Below are positions 1-7,880 of a stretch of 64,000 nt of DNA, piece by piece. Position 1 is the stretch's first letter, and each line of letters starts with the position of its first letter. The position numbers were made by a program, and so were the translations under genes. Source of the stretch: Mycobacterium sp. IS-3022 (GTDB lineage Bacteria > Actinomycetota > Actinomycetes > Mycobacteriales > Mycobacteriaceae). Under the pieces are notes generated by a model that was not told the DNA's origin, ran no database searches, and saw only the letters and a list, made by a program, of their open reading frames with translations. The stretch is taken from positions 153,495 through 217,494 of the forward strand of contig NZ_LQIN01000050.1 of assembly GCF_001500065.1 (NCBI RefSeq), read 5' to 3'.

Positions 1-461
1 GCCAGCGCCGAGGGATCGGAGAGCTGGTTGACAAAGTCGATGATCTGCCACGCCTCGCGCCGCTGCAGCATTGCCAGCAGAAGCTTCTTGTACTCCGCGG
101 CGAGTTTCACGGTCTCCTCGGTCGGCTCCGGCTCGGTCACCTCAGTCACCTCGACCCACAGCGCGGCACCCGGCCCGGTGGCACCGGCGCCGATGTGCGC
201 GCGGGCGCCGCCCCGCACGATCGCGGCGGGTCCGCCGACCGTGCGGCCCACCTGCACGATCGCGGCCAGCACACCGTAGGACGGATACCGGTCCTCGAGC
301 CGCGGAGCGATCAGCAGCTCGCCGGCTCCATCGGATGCGGCGGCCCTGGCCGCCTCGATGGCGGCGCGCGCGGTGTCGTCGAGCTCGATCGGCACCACCA
401 TTCCGGGCAGCACGATCGACTCGCTCAGAAAGAGCACCGGCACTGTCTTGGCTTGAGCCAT
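1..461 (-). CDS. lon: ATP-dependent protease Lon, N-terminal part (truncated by the window edge)
   Basis: Only the first 153 or so residues are present; the gene runs off the left edge, so the ATPase and Ser-Lys protease domains are not seen. The visible part is the Lon substrate-recognition (LAN/PUA-like) domain. It opens with MAQAKTVPVLFL, contains the conserved IVLPGMVVPIEL and ELLIAPRLEDRYP segments, and continues into the helical stretch around YKKLLLAMLQRREAW. Lon is a cytoplasmic hexameric protease that degrades misfolded and regulatory proteins. The ATG at 461 is preceded by a strong GGAGG about seven bases upstream, which fixes the start. The gene lies downstream of fbpC on the same strand, separated by a strong hairpin, so it is probably transcribed from its own promoter. 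Confidence 0.93.
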   Translation of the reverse strand, partial: MAQAKTVPVLFLSESIVLPGMVVPIELDDTARAAIEAARAAASDGAGELLIAPRLEDRYPSYGVLAAIVQVGRTVGGPAAIVRGGARAHIGAGATGPGAALWVEVTEVTEPEPTEETVKLAAEYKKLLLAMLQRREAWQIIDFVNQLSDPSAL

Positions 462-569
462 GAAATACCTCCAAAGTTCAGTCGAACGGACTCAACCCTG
501 GCGGTGTCATGTTTGTTCCCGCGGGCGTTCACTCTGCGCGTACGGCGCGACACGGGACACCCGAAACGG

Positions 570-608
570 CAGGAAGCCTGCCGTTCGGGGGAAACGGCAG
601 GCTTCCTG
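570..608 (-). terminator. 16-bp perfect hairpin between fbpC and lon, probable terminator
   Basis: Bases 570-585 pair perfectly with 593-608, leaving a 7-base loop. It lies 27 bases beyond the fbpC stop and over 100 bases before the lon start. No U-tract follows on the minus strand, which is common for mycobacterial hairpin terminators. The left arm also contains a smaller internal palindrome (AACGGCAGG/CCTGCCGTT), so an alternative fold is possible. Confidence 0.7.
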
Positions 609-634
609 TTGTGGGTGGATCTCGGCGGTGGCCC

Positions 635-1639
635 TTAGGCGCTGGCCTGCGCCCCCAGCACCCGCTGGATGTCAGGCTTCATCATCTCGAGCTGCTGACC
701 CCAGTAACCCCAGCTGTGAGTGCCTTGTGGCGGGAAGTTGAACACGCCGTTGGTGCCGCCCGCGGCGACGTAGTTGTCCCGGAAGGTGATGTTGGTTCGC
801 AACGTGAACCCTTCGAGGAACTGCGCAGCCATCAGGTTCTGGCCCGCGGTACCCGAGTCCAGATCCGACGGCGTACCGGTGCCGCAGTAGATCCAGATGC
901 GGGTGTTGTTGGCCACCAACTGGCGGATGTTGACCATCGGGTCGTTGCGTTTCCACGCCGGATCCGATGACGGGCCCCACATGCTTTCGGCGTTGTACCC
1001 GCCCGCGTCTTGCATCGCCAGCCCGATCAGCATCGGCCACCATCCCTCGGAGGGATTGAGGAAGCCCGACAGCGATGCCGCGTAGATGAACTTCTGCGGG
1101 TAGTAGATCGAGTACGTCAGCGCGGTGCTGCCGGCCATCGAAATGCCCACCACGGCATTGCCGTTCTGCGACACGCCCTTGTTGGCTTCCAGCCACGCGG
1201 GCAGCTCCTGGGTCAGGAACGTCTCCCACTTGTAGGTGTAGTCCTGGCCGTTACCCCGCGACGGCTGGTACCAGTCGGTGTAGAAGCTGGACTGCCCGCC
1301 GACCGGCATGACGACCGACAACCCCGACTGGTGATACCACTCGAAGGCCGGGGTGTTGATGTCCCAGCCGTTGAAATCGTCCTGGGCGCGCAGGCCGTCG
1401 AGCAGATAAACGGCGTGCGGTCCACCGCCCTGGAACTGGATCCGGATGTTGCGGTTCATCGCCGGGGAGAACACATCCAGATACTCGACGGGCAGGCCCG
1501 GGCGGGAGAAGGCTCCCGCGGTCGCCGAACCCCCGGCGAAGCCGATCAGCCCGGGGAGCGCCGCCGCCGTGAAGGCGACCACCGCCATCCGGCGCAACAA
1601 TTTTGTGCCGGTACCTCGGCACCTCTCGAAGAACTTCAT
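635..1639 (-). CDS. fbpC: Antigen 85C-type mycolyltransferase / diacylglycerol acyltransferase
   Basis: This is a secreted esterase-fold enzyme that transfers mycolic acids between trehalose monomycolates to make trehalose dimycolate and loads mycolates onto arabinogalactan. The 334-residue product has a signal peptide ending near SATAGA, followed by the mature start FSRPGLPVEYL that is diagnostic of Ag85 proteins. The nucleophile serine sits in GISMAGS, and the catalytic His is in GTHSWGYW close to the C-terminus. The segments SLSGFLNPSEGWWP and YQPSRGNGQDYTYKWE resemble Ag85C rather than Ag85A/B, and the Cys pair seen in 85A/B at the latter place is missing, as in 85C. I chose the ATG at 1639 (MKFFERCRG), with GGTGGG upstream; an in-frame start at 1678 would add 13 residues. 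The alternative is another Ag85 paralog. Confidence 0.93.
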   Translation of the reverse strand: MKFFERCRGTGTKLLRRMAVVAFTAAALPGLIGFAGGSATAGAFSRPGLPVEYLDVFSPAMNRNIRIQFQGGGPHAVYLLDGLRAQDDFNGWDINTPAFEWYHQSGLSVVMPVGGQSSFYTDWYQPSRGNGQDYTYKWETFLTQELPAWLEANKGVSQNGNAVVGISMAGSTALTYSIYYPQKFIYAASLSGFLNPSEGWWPMLIGLAMQDAGGYNAESMWGPSSDPAWKRNDPMVNIRQLVANNTRIWIYCGTGTPSDLDSGTAGQNLMAAQFLEGFTLRTNITFRDNYVAAGGTNGVFNFPPQGTHSWGYWGQQLEMMKPDIQRVLGAQASA

Positions 1640-1831
1640 AACGGCAACCAACCCACCTTTCATCGCTTCCACAAGCAATTGCCGTTGCTGTGCGTGCGTA
1701 ATGAAACACGTCCTGGCAGTGGGACTGTCGGCTCGACATGCAGTTACGACGTCGCGGTTGGCTAACGATTACGACTCGGCGAGGACTCAGGAAGACACGA
1801 AGCGTGCTGTTACCTGTGTGAACAGAGGTAC

Positions 1832-3084
1832 CTATGTGGTTCGCGGCGCTGCGTCCGACACGCCGGCCCTCAGCCGGTGCAACTGGGTGACATGCCGCGG
1901 GCCGAGCTCGCTCACAGACCTCACGCCGAGCAGCCGCATCGTGCGGTTGACCTGCTGCGACAAGATTTCGATCGCGCGGTCGACGCCGGCCTCGCCGCCG
2001 GCCATCAGGCCGTAGAGGTAGGCACGGCCCACCAGCGTGAAACGCGCCCCGAGAGCGATCGCCGCGACGATGTCGGCGCCGGACATCACTCCGGTGTCCA
2101 GCAAAATCTCCGTATCGTCGCCGAGTTCGTGCGCGACACGCGGCAGCAGGTGAAACGGCACCGGTGCGCGGTCGAGTTGGCGGCCGCCGTGGTTGGACAG
2201 CACGACGCCGTCCACGCCGAGGTCGACAACCGCCCTGGCATCGTCAAGGCTCTGAATTCCCTTGACCACCAACTTGTTCGGCCACTGCTGCTTGATCCAC
2301 GTCAGGTCGTCGAAGGTCACCGTCGGGTCGAACATGGTGTCGAGATACTCGGCCACGGTGCCCGGCCATCGGTCCAACGACGCGAACGACAACGGTTCGG
2401 TGGTGAGCAGGTCGAACCACCAGCGGGGGTGGGGGACCGCGTCGAGCACGGTGCGCAGCGTGAGCGTCGGCGGAATCGACATACCGTTACGGGTGTCGCG
2501 CAGGCGCGCGCCCGCAACCGGTACGTCAACGGTCACCAGCAGCGTGTCGTAGCCCGCCGCCGCAGCCCGCTCGACCAGCGTCATCGACCGGTCCCGGTCC
2601 TTCCACATGTACAACTGAAACCAGTTGCGCCCGTGCGGGTTAGCGCTCTGACCTGTTCGATCGAGCTGGTGCCCAAGGTGGACAGCGCAAACGGGATGCC
2701 GGCACGCGCGGCGGCGCGCGCGCCCGCGATCTCGCCCTCGGTGTGCATCAGGCGGGTGAAGCCGGTCGGCGCGATGCCGAACGGCAGGCCGACGTGGCCA
2801 CCGAGCACCGTCCCACTCGTGTCCACGCTGGCGACGTCACGCAGGATTGCGGGGTGAAACTCGATGTCGCGGAAGGCCTGCCGGGCACGCCCCAACGAAA
2901 GTTCGTCTTCGGCCGCGCCGTCGGCGTAGTCGAACGCCGCCCTGGGGGTCCGGCGCTTGGCGATCCGTCGCAGGTCGTCGATCGTCAGAGCGGCCGCCAG
3001 CCTGCGCTGCGTCGCGTTGCGCTGCGGCTTCTTGAACTGCAGCAGCGGCGCCAACTCACGCGGGCGCGGCACCCGACGCTTCAC
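1832..3084 (-). pseudogene. lldD: L-lactate dehydrogenase (quinone, FMN), frameshifted
   Basis: The two halves together match the whole LldD2 family protein: an FMN-dependent alpha-hydroxy-acid dehydrogenase that oxidises L-lactate to pyruvate at the membrane. The first half (GTG 3084, RBS AAAGG) carries RRTPRAAFDYADG and GIAPTGFTRLMHTEGEI. The second carries WFQLYMWKDRDRS, LVTVDVPVAGAR, the catalytic SNHGGRQLDRAPVPF and FMN-phosphate-binding residues near GRAYLYGLMAGGEAG. The reading frame breaks at about 2640-2646. Codons for NPHGRNWFQLYMW resume in another frame, as expected if one base was lost just before them. The first frame then runs into a stop after about 20 wrong residues. Either the gene is dead or the base is a sequencing error. 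An IS element ends only a few bases upstream of the start codon. Confidence 0.85.
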
Positions 3085-3106
3085 GATGATGCACCTTTGA
3101 CGTGCT

Positions 3107-3126
3107 CCCCGCCATGAATGGCGGGG
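3107..3126. repeat. Subterminal hairpin at the tnpB-side end of the IS
   Basis: The arms CCCCGCCAT and ATGGCGGGG are perfect inverted repeats with a two-base loop. In IS200/IS605 elements such a hairpin at the right end is bound by TnpA, and the end of the tnpB transcript here usually folds into the guide (omega/re) RNA. Confidence 0.7.
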
Positions 3127-3138
3127 ATTCCCGTGCGG

Positions 3139-4356
3139 CTAGGCCGCGGTTGGGGTGCTTCCTGCTTCATCGCCCCGTGCCTCCCGAGTGGTGGGAGGAC
3201 TTACAGAGGCTCCACAGGCGTTTAGTCTCTCTGCCCGCCCGGCAGCGAGAATGTTCTTGGCGGCGTTGTGGTCGCGATCGTGGACCGCCCCGCAGTGCGG
3301 GCACGTCCACGACCGGATCTGCAGTGGCAGTTCGTCGATCACATACCCACATCGGGGTGTTGAACAGGTTTTGCTCGACGGCAACCACCGCGACACGGTG
3401 TGCACGGTGCGCCGGTAGCGGTCGGCTTTCTCGCCGATGATCCGCACGAACTGACCCCACCCGACATCGCTGATCGCTCGTGCCAGACGACGGTTTTGGA
3501 CCATCCCGGAGATGTTGAGGTCTTCGACGTGGATCACTTGGTTGTCGCGAACTAACGCCAGAGCCTGCTTGTGGTGATAGTCCCGTCGAGCACGGGCAAC
3601 CTCGTTGTGCGCGGCGGCCACGTTGCGCCGCGACTTGTCCCTGTTGGCTGATCCTTTCTGCCGGCGGGACTTCTCCCGCTCCAACCGCGCCAGTTTGCGC
3701 AGCTTGCGACCCAAATGCTTCGGATTGGTGATCTCTGACCGCCCACCGTCGCTGGTGGCGACTGTCGCCAGCCGAGCGATCCCCACATCCACGCCGGCCT
3801 CTCGGTCCACCACCGGCAGAGGTAGGGACGCAACGTCGACGACGAAGCTGGCCTAGAAATGCCCATCCGGTTCCCGGATGATCGTTACGCTCGACGGTGC
3901 AGACGGCAGCTCGCGTGACCAGCGCACCCGCACTTCGCCGACCTTGGCCAGGAATAACCGGCCGTTGGGTTTGAGACTGAAACCGTTGCGGGTGAGCCGA
4001 AACGACTGGCGGTGATCCTTGCGGGATTTGAACCGTGGACGACCAACCCGCCGGCCCGGACGTTTCCGAGTGTGTGAGTCGAAGAAGTTGCGCCAGGCAC
4101 GCCGGGAATCGTTAACCGACTGCACCAGCGCCACGCTGGGTACCTCACACAGCCAGGCCCGCTCGCTGGTTCTCTTCGCCGCGGTGATCACCCGGCGCTG
4201 AATCTCGCTGTCGGAGAGCTTCACCCCGGCCCGGTACGCCTCGTCGCGGACCCGCAGCGCATCGTTGAACACCACCCGGGCGCATCCGAACACCCGCGCC
4301 AGCATCGCCTGCTGGGCCGGTGTCGGTTCAATGCGGTACCGGTAGCGCATCTGCAT
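3139..4356 (-). pseudogene. tnpB: TnpB RNA-guided nuclease (IS605 OrfB) with an in-frame amber stop
   Basis: The reading frame from ATG 4356 (MQMRYRYRIEPTPAQQ) spans 405 codons, the usual TnpB length. Codon 168 (3853-3855) is TAG, between REPDGHF and ASFVV, where family members usually have Tyr (TAC). Both parts are otherwise intact and in the same frame. The N-terminal helix-turn-helix/OrfB region is followed by the RuvC-like core: Asp190 in GVDVG, Glu278 in HVEDLN, and Asp360/Asp362 in HDRDHNAAKN. The spacing is close to that of the characterised ISDra2 TnpB. A zinc-finger CSTPRCG...CPHCG lies before the last motif. TnpB cuts DNA under guidance of an RNA from the element's right end and promotes element retention. 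With the amber codon only a 167-residue fragment would be made, unless the codon is suppressed or is a sequencing error. Confidence 0.88.
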
Positions 4357-4378
4357 TCCCCGACTGTAAGGCGCATCT

Positions 4379-4793
4379 ATGACAACCCACACCTATCGTC
4401 GTGGCCGCCACAGCGTGTCGCTGTTGCACGCCCATCTGGTGTTCGTGACCAAATACCGCCGGAAGGTGTTCACCAACGCCATGCTCACCTACTGCGAGCG
4501 CATCATGCGCGGGATCTGCGCGGACCTGGACGTCGAGTTGGTCGAGTTCAACGGAGAAGCTGACCATGTGCACCTGCTGGTCGCCTACCCACACACGTTG
4601 GCGATCTCCACGCTGGTCCAGCGACTCAAAGGCCGCACCGCCCACGCCGTGCGCCGCGAGTACACCGGCGCATGTGTTCGTGCCCGCATGCGCGGACACC
4701 TCTGGTCGCCGTCCTACTTCGCTGTCTCCTGCGGAGGCGCACCCTTAATCGATCACCAAGCAATACATCGACGGACAAGCCCGACCACTCTGA
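4379..4793 (+). pseudogene. tnpA: IS200-type Y1 transposase TnpA, frameshifted before the catalytic tyrosine
   Basis: TnpA proteins are small HUH single-strand transposases. The start MTTHTYRRGRHSVSLLHAHL, the metal-binding HVHLLV and the segment LWSPSYFAVSCGGAPL are all family hallmarks. An extra A at 4747/4748 then shifts the frame. In the shifted frame the expected end (SITKQYIDGQARPL and TGA at 4791) appears, giving a normal length of about 137 residues. The tyrosine in KQYI that attacks DNA lies after the break. In the unshifted frame the protein continues with unrelated residues to 4891 and has no catalytic tyrosine. The element is therefore probably immobile unless the base is an error. 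Confidence 0.87.
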
Positions 4794-4835
4794 CCGCCGG
4801 GCTACGCCCGACGACGATCGGGATGGGCTCACCCC

Positions 4836-4847
4836 GCCATAAATGGC
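4836..4847. repeat. Imperfect subterminal hairpin at the tnpA-side end of the IS
   Basis: GCCAT and ATGGC flank a two-base AA loop, and the surrounding bases (CCCCGCCAT..ATGG) repeat the sequence of the hairpin at 3107-3126. This marks the other end of the IS200/IS605 element. It pairs less well than its partner. Confidence 0.55.
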
Positions 4848-4912
4848 CAGGCTTGCGCCCAAGACATCGGTCATTGAATCGCACAGAGTAGCTTGCCAGA
4901 CTTGCCGATGAG

Positions 4913-5377
4913 ATGGCTGACGACAAATCGGTACCTGCGGGCGATCCGTTCGACCTGCAGCGCTTCGTCGACGCTCAGCGGCCCGTGTACGAAACCGTGC
5001 TGGCCGAACTGCGCGCCGGCCGCAAACGCAGCCACTGGATCTGGTTCGTGTTTCCGCAACTGCGCGGCCTCGGCAGGAGCGCGATCGCGGAGCGGTACGG
5101 GATCTCCTCGCTCGCCGAGGCGCGGGCCTACCTTGCTCACGATGTGCTGGGGCCGCGGCTGCGCGAGTGCACGCAGCTGGTCGCCCGCAGCGGGCGGGCG
5201 TCTGCCGACGAGTTGTTCGGCTGGCCGGACAACCTCAAGGTGCGGTCGTCGATGACGCTGTTTCGCCAAGCCACCGACGACCCCGACGCCGCAGCCATGT
5301 TCGATCGGGTGTTGACGAAGTATTACAACGGCGAACCGGACCCGCTCACCATCCAACGGCTCAGCGCGGAGCGATGA
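4913..5377 (+). CDS. DUF1810 family protein (Rv1873-like)
   Basis: This 154-residue cytosolic protein belongs to the DUF1810 family, whose biochemical role is not known. The diagnostic stretch is HWIWFVFPQLRGLGRS, followed by the helical segment with YGISSLAEARAYLAH and the C-terminal KYYNGEPDPLTIQRL. In M. tuberculosis the corresponding gene (Rv1873) is divergent from lldD2. The same arrangement is seen here, but with the IS element inserted in between. The ATG at 4913 has only a weak purine-rich region upstream. The last 17 bases overlap the end of the convergent glycosidase gene. Confidence 0.85.
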   Translation: MADDKSVPAGDPFDLQRFVDAQRPVYETVLAELRAGRKRSHWIWFVFPQLRGLGRSAIAERYGISSLAEARAYLAHDVLGPRLRECTQLVARSGRASADELFGWPDNLKVRSSMTLFRQATDDPDAAAMFDRVLTKYYNGEPDPLTIQRLSAER

Positions 5378-6662
5378 TCAGCCAGCCGTGCGGCCCGACG
5401 TCGGTCGTCACGACGACATCCGCCGGCGGCGCACCCGACCCCGCGAGGATCTCACCCCGGTCGAATCCGAGCTCGGGCAACGAGATCGGCAGCGCCTCGT
5501 CGTCGATGTTGAGCGCGACGATCAGCGCCTCGGAGCTGACGCGGGTCTGGTAGACGTACTGGCGGTTGGTCAACAGCAGCGCCGAGGTGCGGGCCGTGTG
5601 CAGCCACGGATGGCGTCGGCGCAGCCCGATCAGGTACCGGTGCAGCCGCAGTACATCCTCGCCGTGTTCGTCGGCACCGACCGCGGTGGCGCCGAACTCC
5701 GGTCGCACGGCGTCGTCACCCCCGTACCTCTCCTCTTTGACTCCGCGGTAGGCGAACTCGTCACCGGCGTAGACACTCGGCGTACCGCCGGTCGTCATCT
5801 GCAGCACCAACGCGTGCTCGAGGTGACGGATGTCGTCCAGCCGGCTGGCGATCCGGGTGACGTCGTGGTTGCCGACGAACGTCGTGGGCACGAATGTGTC
5901 GAGAAACTCGTTGTGGCGCAACAGCGCCCAGTCGAGCTCGTGAAAGTTGCCGTCGTTGAGGCTGCTCCAGACGGCCTTCCACAGCTCGTACTGCGTTACC
6001 GAGTCGAAACCCGACGCGCGCACCCGCTCCGCGTAGTCGCCGTGGATGATCTCGGCGAGGAAGTACGCGTCGGGGAACTGTTCGCGGACCCGCGGTAGCA
6101 CCTGCGCCCAGAACCGGTCCGCGACGGCGTATGCGGCGTCGAGGCGCCAGCCGTCGGCACCGCGGCGCAACCAGTGGGTCATCACGTCGACGACGTAGTC
6201 CACCACCGCAGGGTTTTCGTGATCCAGCGCGATGAGATCGCCGTGACCCTCGAACGTGTCGAGAGCTCCATTGCGCCGTCGAAACCACGACGTGTTGGTG
6301 AAATCGGTTCCGACATGGTTGAACACACCGTCGAGCAGCACCCGCAGGCCGCGGCGGCGCGCCTCGCCGACGAGCGCGTCGAAATCCTCGTCGTCACCGA
6401 GTCGCGGGTCGATGCGGAAGTGGTCGGTGGTGTCGTAGCCGTGGCTGCTCGAGGAGAACACCGGTCCGAGTGCGAGTCCCGACGCGCCGAGCGCGATCGC
6501 GTGGTCCAGCCAATCGATGATGCGGCGCAGCCGGTGCTCCTCGGGCCCGGGCGGCGGGTCGACGGGATAAGCCCCGACGAAACCGAGCGGGTAGATGTGC
6601 CACCAGATGACGTGTTCGACCCAGCCCGGTTCGGCCACCGCACCGCGCGAAGACACGTTCAT
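5361..6662 (-). CDS. Glycoside hydrolase family 13 (alpha-amylase family) protein
   Basis: This 433-residue protein has the GH13 (beta/alpha)8 barrel motifs in order. Region I is DGVFNHVG, region II GWRLDAAY with the nucleophile Asp, region III FLAEIIHG with the acid/base Glu, and region IV FVGNHD. After the barrel comes a short beta-rich C domain (LIVALNIDDEALPISLPELG). No signal peptide is seen, so it acts in the cytoplasm, probably on a short alpha-glucan or maltodextrin; the exact substrate cannot be told. The ATG at 6662 overlaps the stop of the upstream deaminase gene as ATGA, pointing to translational coupling. A longer in-frame reading to 6875 exists but would cover the deaminase gene and is not likely. 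It converges with the DUF1810 gene. Confidence 0.87.
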   Translation of the reverse strand: MNVSSRGAVAEPGWVEHVIWWHIYPLGFVGAYPVDPPPGPEEHRLRRIIDWLDHAIALGASGLALGPVFSSSSHGYDTTDHFRIDPRLGDDEDFDALVGEARRRGLRVLLDGVFNHVGTDFTNTSWFRRRNGALDTFEGHGDLIALDHENPAVVDYVVDVMTHWLRRGADGWRLDAAYAVADRFWAQVLPRVREQFPDAYFLAEIIHGDYAERVRASGFDSVTQYELWKAVWSSLNDGNFHELDWALLRHNEFLDTFVPTTFVGNHDVTRIASRLDDIRHLEHALVLQMTTGGTPSVYAGDEFAYRGVKEERYGGDDAVRPEFGATAVGADEHGEDVLRLHRYLIGLRRRHPWLHTARTSALLLTNRQYVYQTRVSSEALIVALNIDDEALPISLPELGFDRGEILAGSGAPPADVVVTTDVGPHGWLIIAPR

Positions 6663-7138
6663 GGCCGGAACTTCGCCTCGTAGAGAGTCTTCATCGTGTC
6701 GCTGAACTGCGCGGCCGGCCCGTCGACCACGACTCCGGGGGCCACCGTCGTGATCGCCAGCGGCGCAACGGGTGACGCCGGCGCCCCCCATTCGGTCAGC
6801 CATCCGGTCAGCTGCGCCGACGACGTGGCGTACACGATGCGTCCGAGACCGACCCAGGCGTGGCCCGCCGCGCACATCGGGCAGTGCTCGCCGGAGGTGT
6901 ACACGGTTGCGTCGGCCCGCTGCTCGGGGGTCAGGTTGGCCACCGCCCAGCGGACGATCGCGAACTCCGGGTGCCGGGTCTGGTCGCCGTCCTTGACGCG
7001 ATTGCGATCCTCGAACAAGGTCCGGCCAGCCCTGTCGACCAGCAGTGAGCCGAACGGTTCATCGCCTTCTTCGAGCGCCTCTCGCGCCAGCTCCACGCAG
7101 CGGCCGAGGCGGGCGAGATCGTCGTCGCTGATGGCCAT
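6659..7138 (-). CDS. Nucleoside/nucleobase deaminase (CMP/dCMP-type zinc deaminase)
   Basis: This 159-residue zinc hydrolase of the cytidine/deoxycytidylate deaminase fold probably deaminates a free base or nucleoside, such as guanine. The zinc site is readable: His and the catalytic Glu in RHPEFA, and the two cysteines in HCPMCAAGH. The residue before the first Cys is His, where many relatives have Pro. The N-terminal LARLGRCVELAREALEEGDEPFGSLLVD is typical of the guanine deaminase/tRNA adenosine deaminase-like group. It is the first gene of a two-gene unit and overlaps the glycosidase start by four bases. The substrate is not decided by the sequence. Confidence 0.85.
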   Translation of the reverse strand: MAISDDDLARLGRCVELAREALEEGDEPFGSLLVDRAGRTLFEDRNRVKDGDQTRHPEFAIVRWAVANLTPEQRADATVYTSGEHCPMCAAGHAWVGLGRIVYATSSAQLTGWLTEWGAPASPVAPLAITTVAPGVVVDGPAAQFSDTMKTLYEAKFRP

Positions 7139-7202
7139 CCGCCGAAGTCTACGGACCGGCCGCAGCAGGAACTATCGGGCGGGCGTGCTTCGTTGTCGGC
7201 CC

Positions 7203-7880
7203 ATGCCGACCGTCACGACGCCGTTGCCGACCCTCGCCGAACAAGCCGAGACACTGATCCGGCTCGGTGTGCACGACCTTGCCCGGCTGCCCGCCGGCCG
7301 CCTGCGCGAGATGTGCGCGCGGCCGGCGGATCGGCGGGCGCTGCTGGCTGTGCACCCGGACCTGGTGCCCGCATCCGCGTTGGCCCCGCTCGTGCGCTGC
7401 AACGGCAAGCCCGGCTTCGTGGTCTCGGACATGGTCGACGTCGACGACTTCACGCCGATCCCGTCGGTGCTGCTGCCGGACGCCCCGCTGTATGTGGTGC
7501 GCGAGCCGGATCGGGGCGACGCGATGGCGAACTGGAGTCCCGACGAAGCGCTTCCGGCCATCGTGGGCGCCGGGCGCTCACCGTTGACGCTGACCGAGGG
7601 CCTGCACTGGCTGCTGCACCGTCCGGACACGCTGCAACGCAACGGCTGCTTCATGACCATCGGATCGCGGCGACCCAAACCGTCGGGTGCGCTGGATGCC
7701 AGGACGCCCGCCGTGTGGATCAGCAACGGCACCGGTCGCGACGGCGCCGCCAACCGTGACGCACCGAAGGCCGGCTGGTGCTGGGCCGGCAACCGGCACA
7801 CCTGGTTGGGGTTCGCCTCAACCGGCGGGCGTGAGGCGCTGGGCCAGGAACTCATTCGGCCGAGGCGGACTCGCGGATAG
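7203..7880 (+). CDS. DUF5701 family protein
   Basis: This is a 225-residue actinobacterial protein of unknown function, recognised as DUF5701 by the pattern LARLPAGRLREMC, RCNGKPGFVVSDMVDVDDFTPI and the C-terminal AGWCWAGNRHTWLGFAS. It is soluble, with no signal peptide or membrane helix. The ATG at 7203 starts the region that looks conserved; a much longer upstream reading would overlap the divergent deaminase gene and is rejected. There is no clear Shine-Dalgarno sequence. Its final 29 bases overlap the end of the convergent FUSC gene, so the two mRNAs are antisense at their 3' ends. Confidence 0.75.
   Translation: MPTVTTPLPTLAEQAETLIRLGVHDLARLPAGRLREMCARPADRRALLAVHPDLVPASALAPLVRCNGKPGFVVSDMVDVDDFTPIPSVLLPDAPLYVVREPDRGDAMANWSPDEALPAIVGAGRSPLTLTEGLHWLLHRPDTLQRNGCFMTIGSRRPKPSGALDARTPAVWISNGTGRDGAANRDAPKAGWCWAGNRHTWLGFASTGGREALGQELIRPRRTRG

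Larger units (their letters stand above)
3099..4860. mobile_element. IS200/IS605-family insertion sequence with divergent tnpA and tnpB, decayed
   Basis: The element contains a Y1 (HUH) transposase gene tnpA on the plus strand and a TnpB nuclease gene on the minus strand, whose start codons lie about 20 bases apart. Both ends carry similar subterminal hairpins built on GCCAT/ATGGC: a 9-bp stem at 3107-3126 near the tnpB end and an imperfect one around 4836-4847 near the tnpA end. This fits IS200/IS605 elements, which have hairpin ends instead of terminal inverted repeats and make no target duplication. The exact junctions cannot be fixed from one sequence, so the limits are approximate. It sits in the spacer between lldD and the DUF1810 gene, within about 20 bases of the lldD start. 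Both genes carry disabling changes. Confidence 0.85.

Noticed and set aside
3139..4356. tnpB considered as an active RNA-guided nuclease gene
   Set aside because: The TAG at codon 168 splits the protein before the RuvC core; without suppression no active nuclease is expected.
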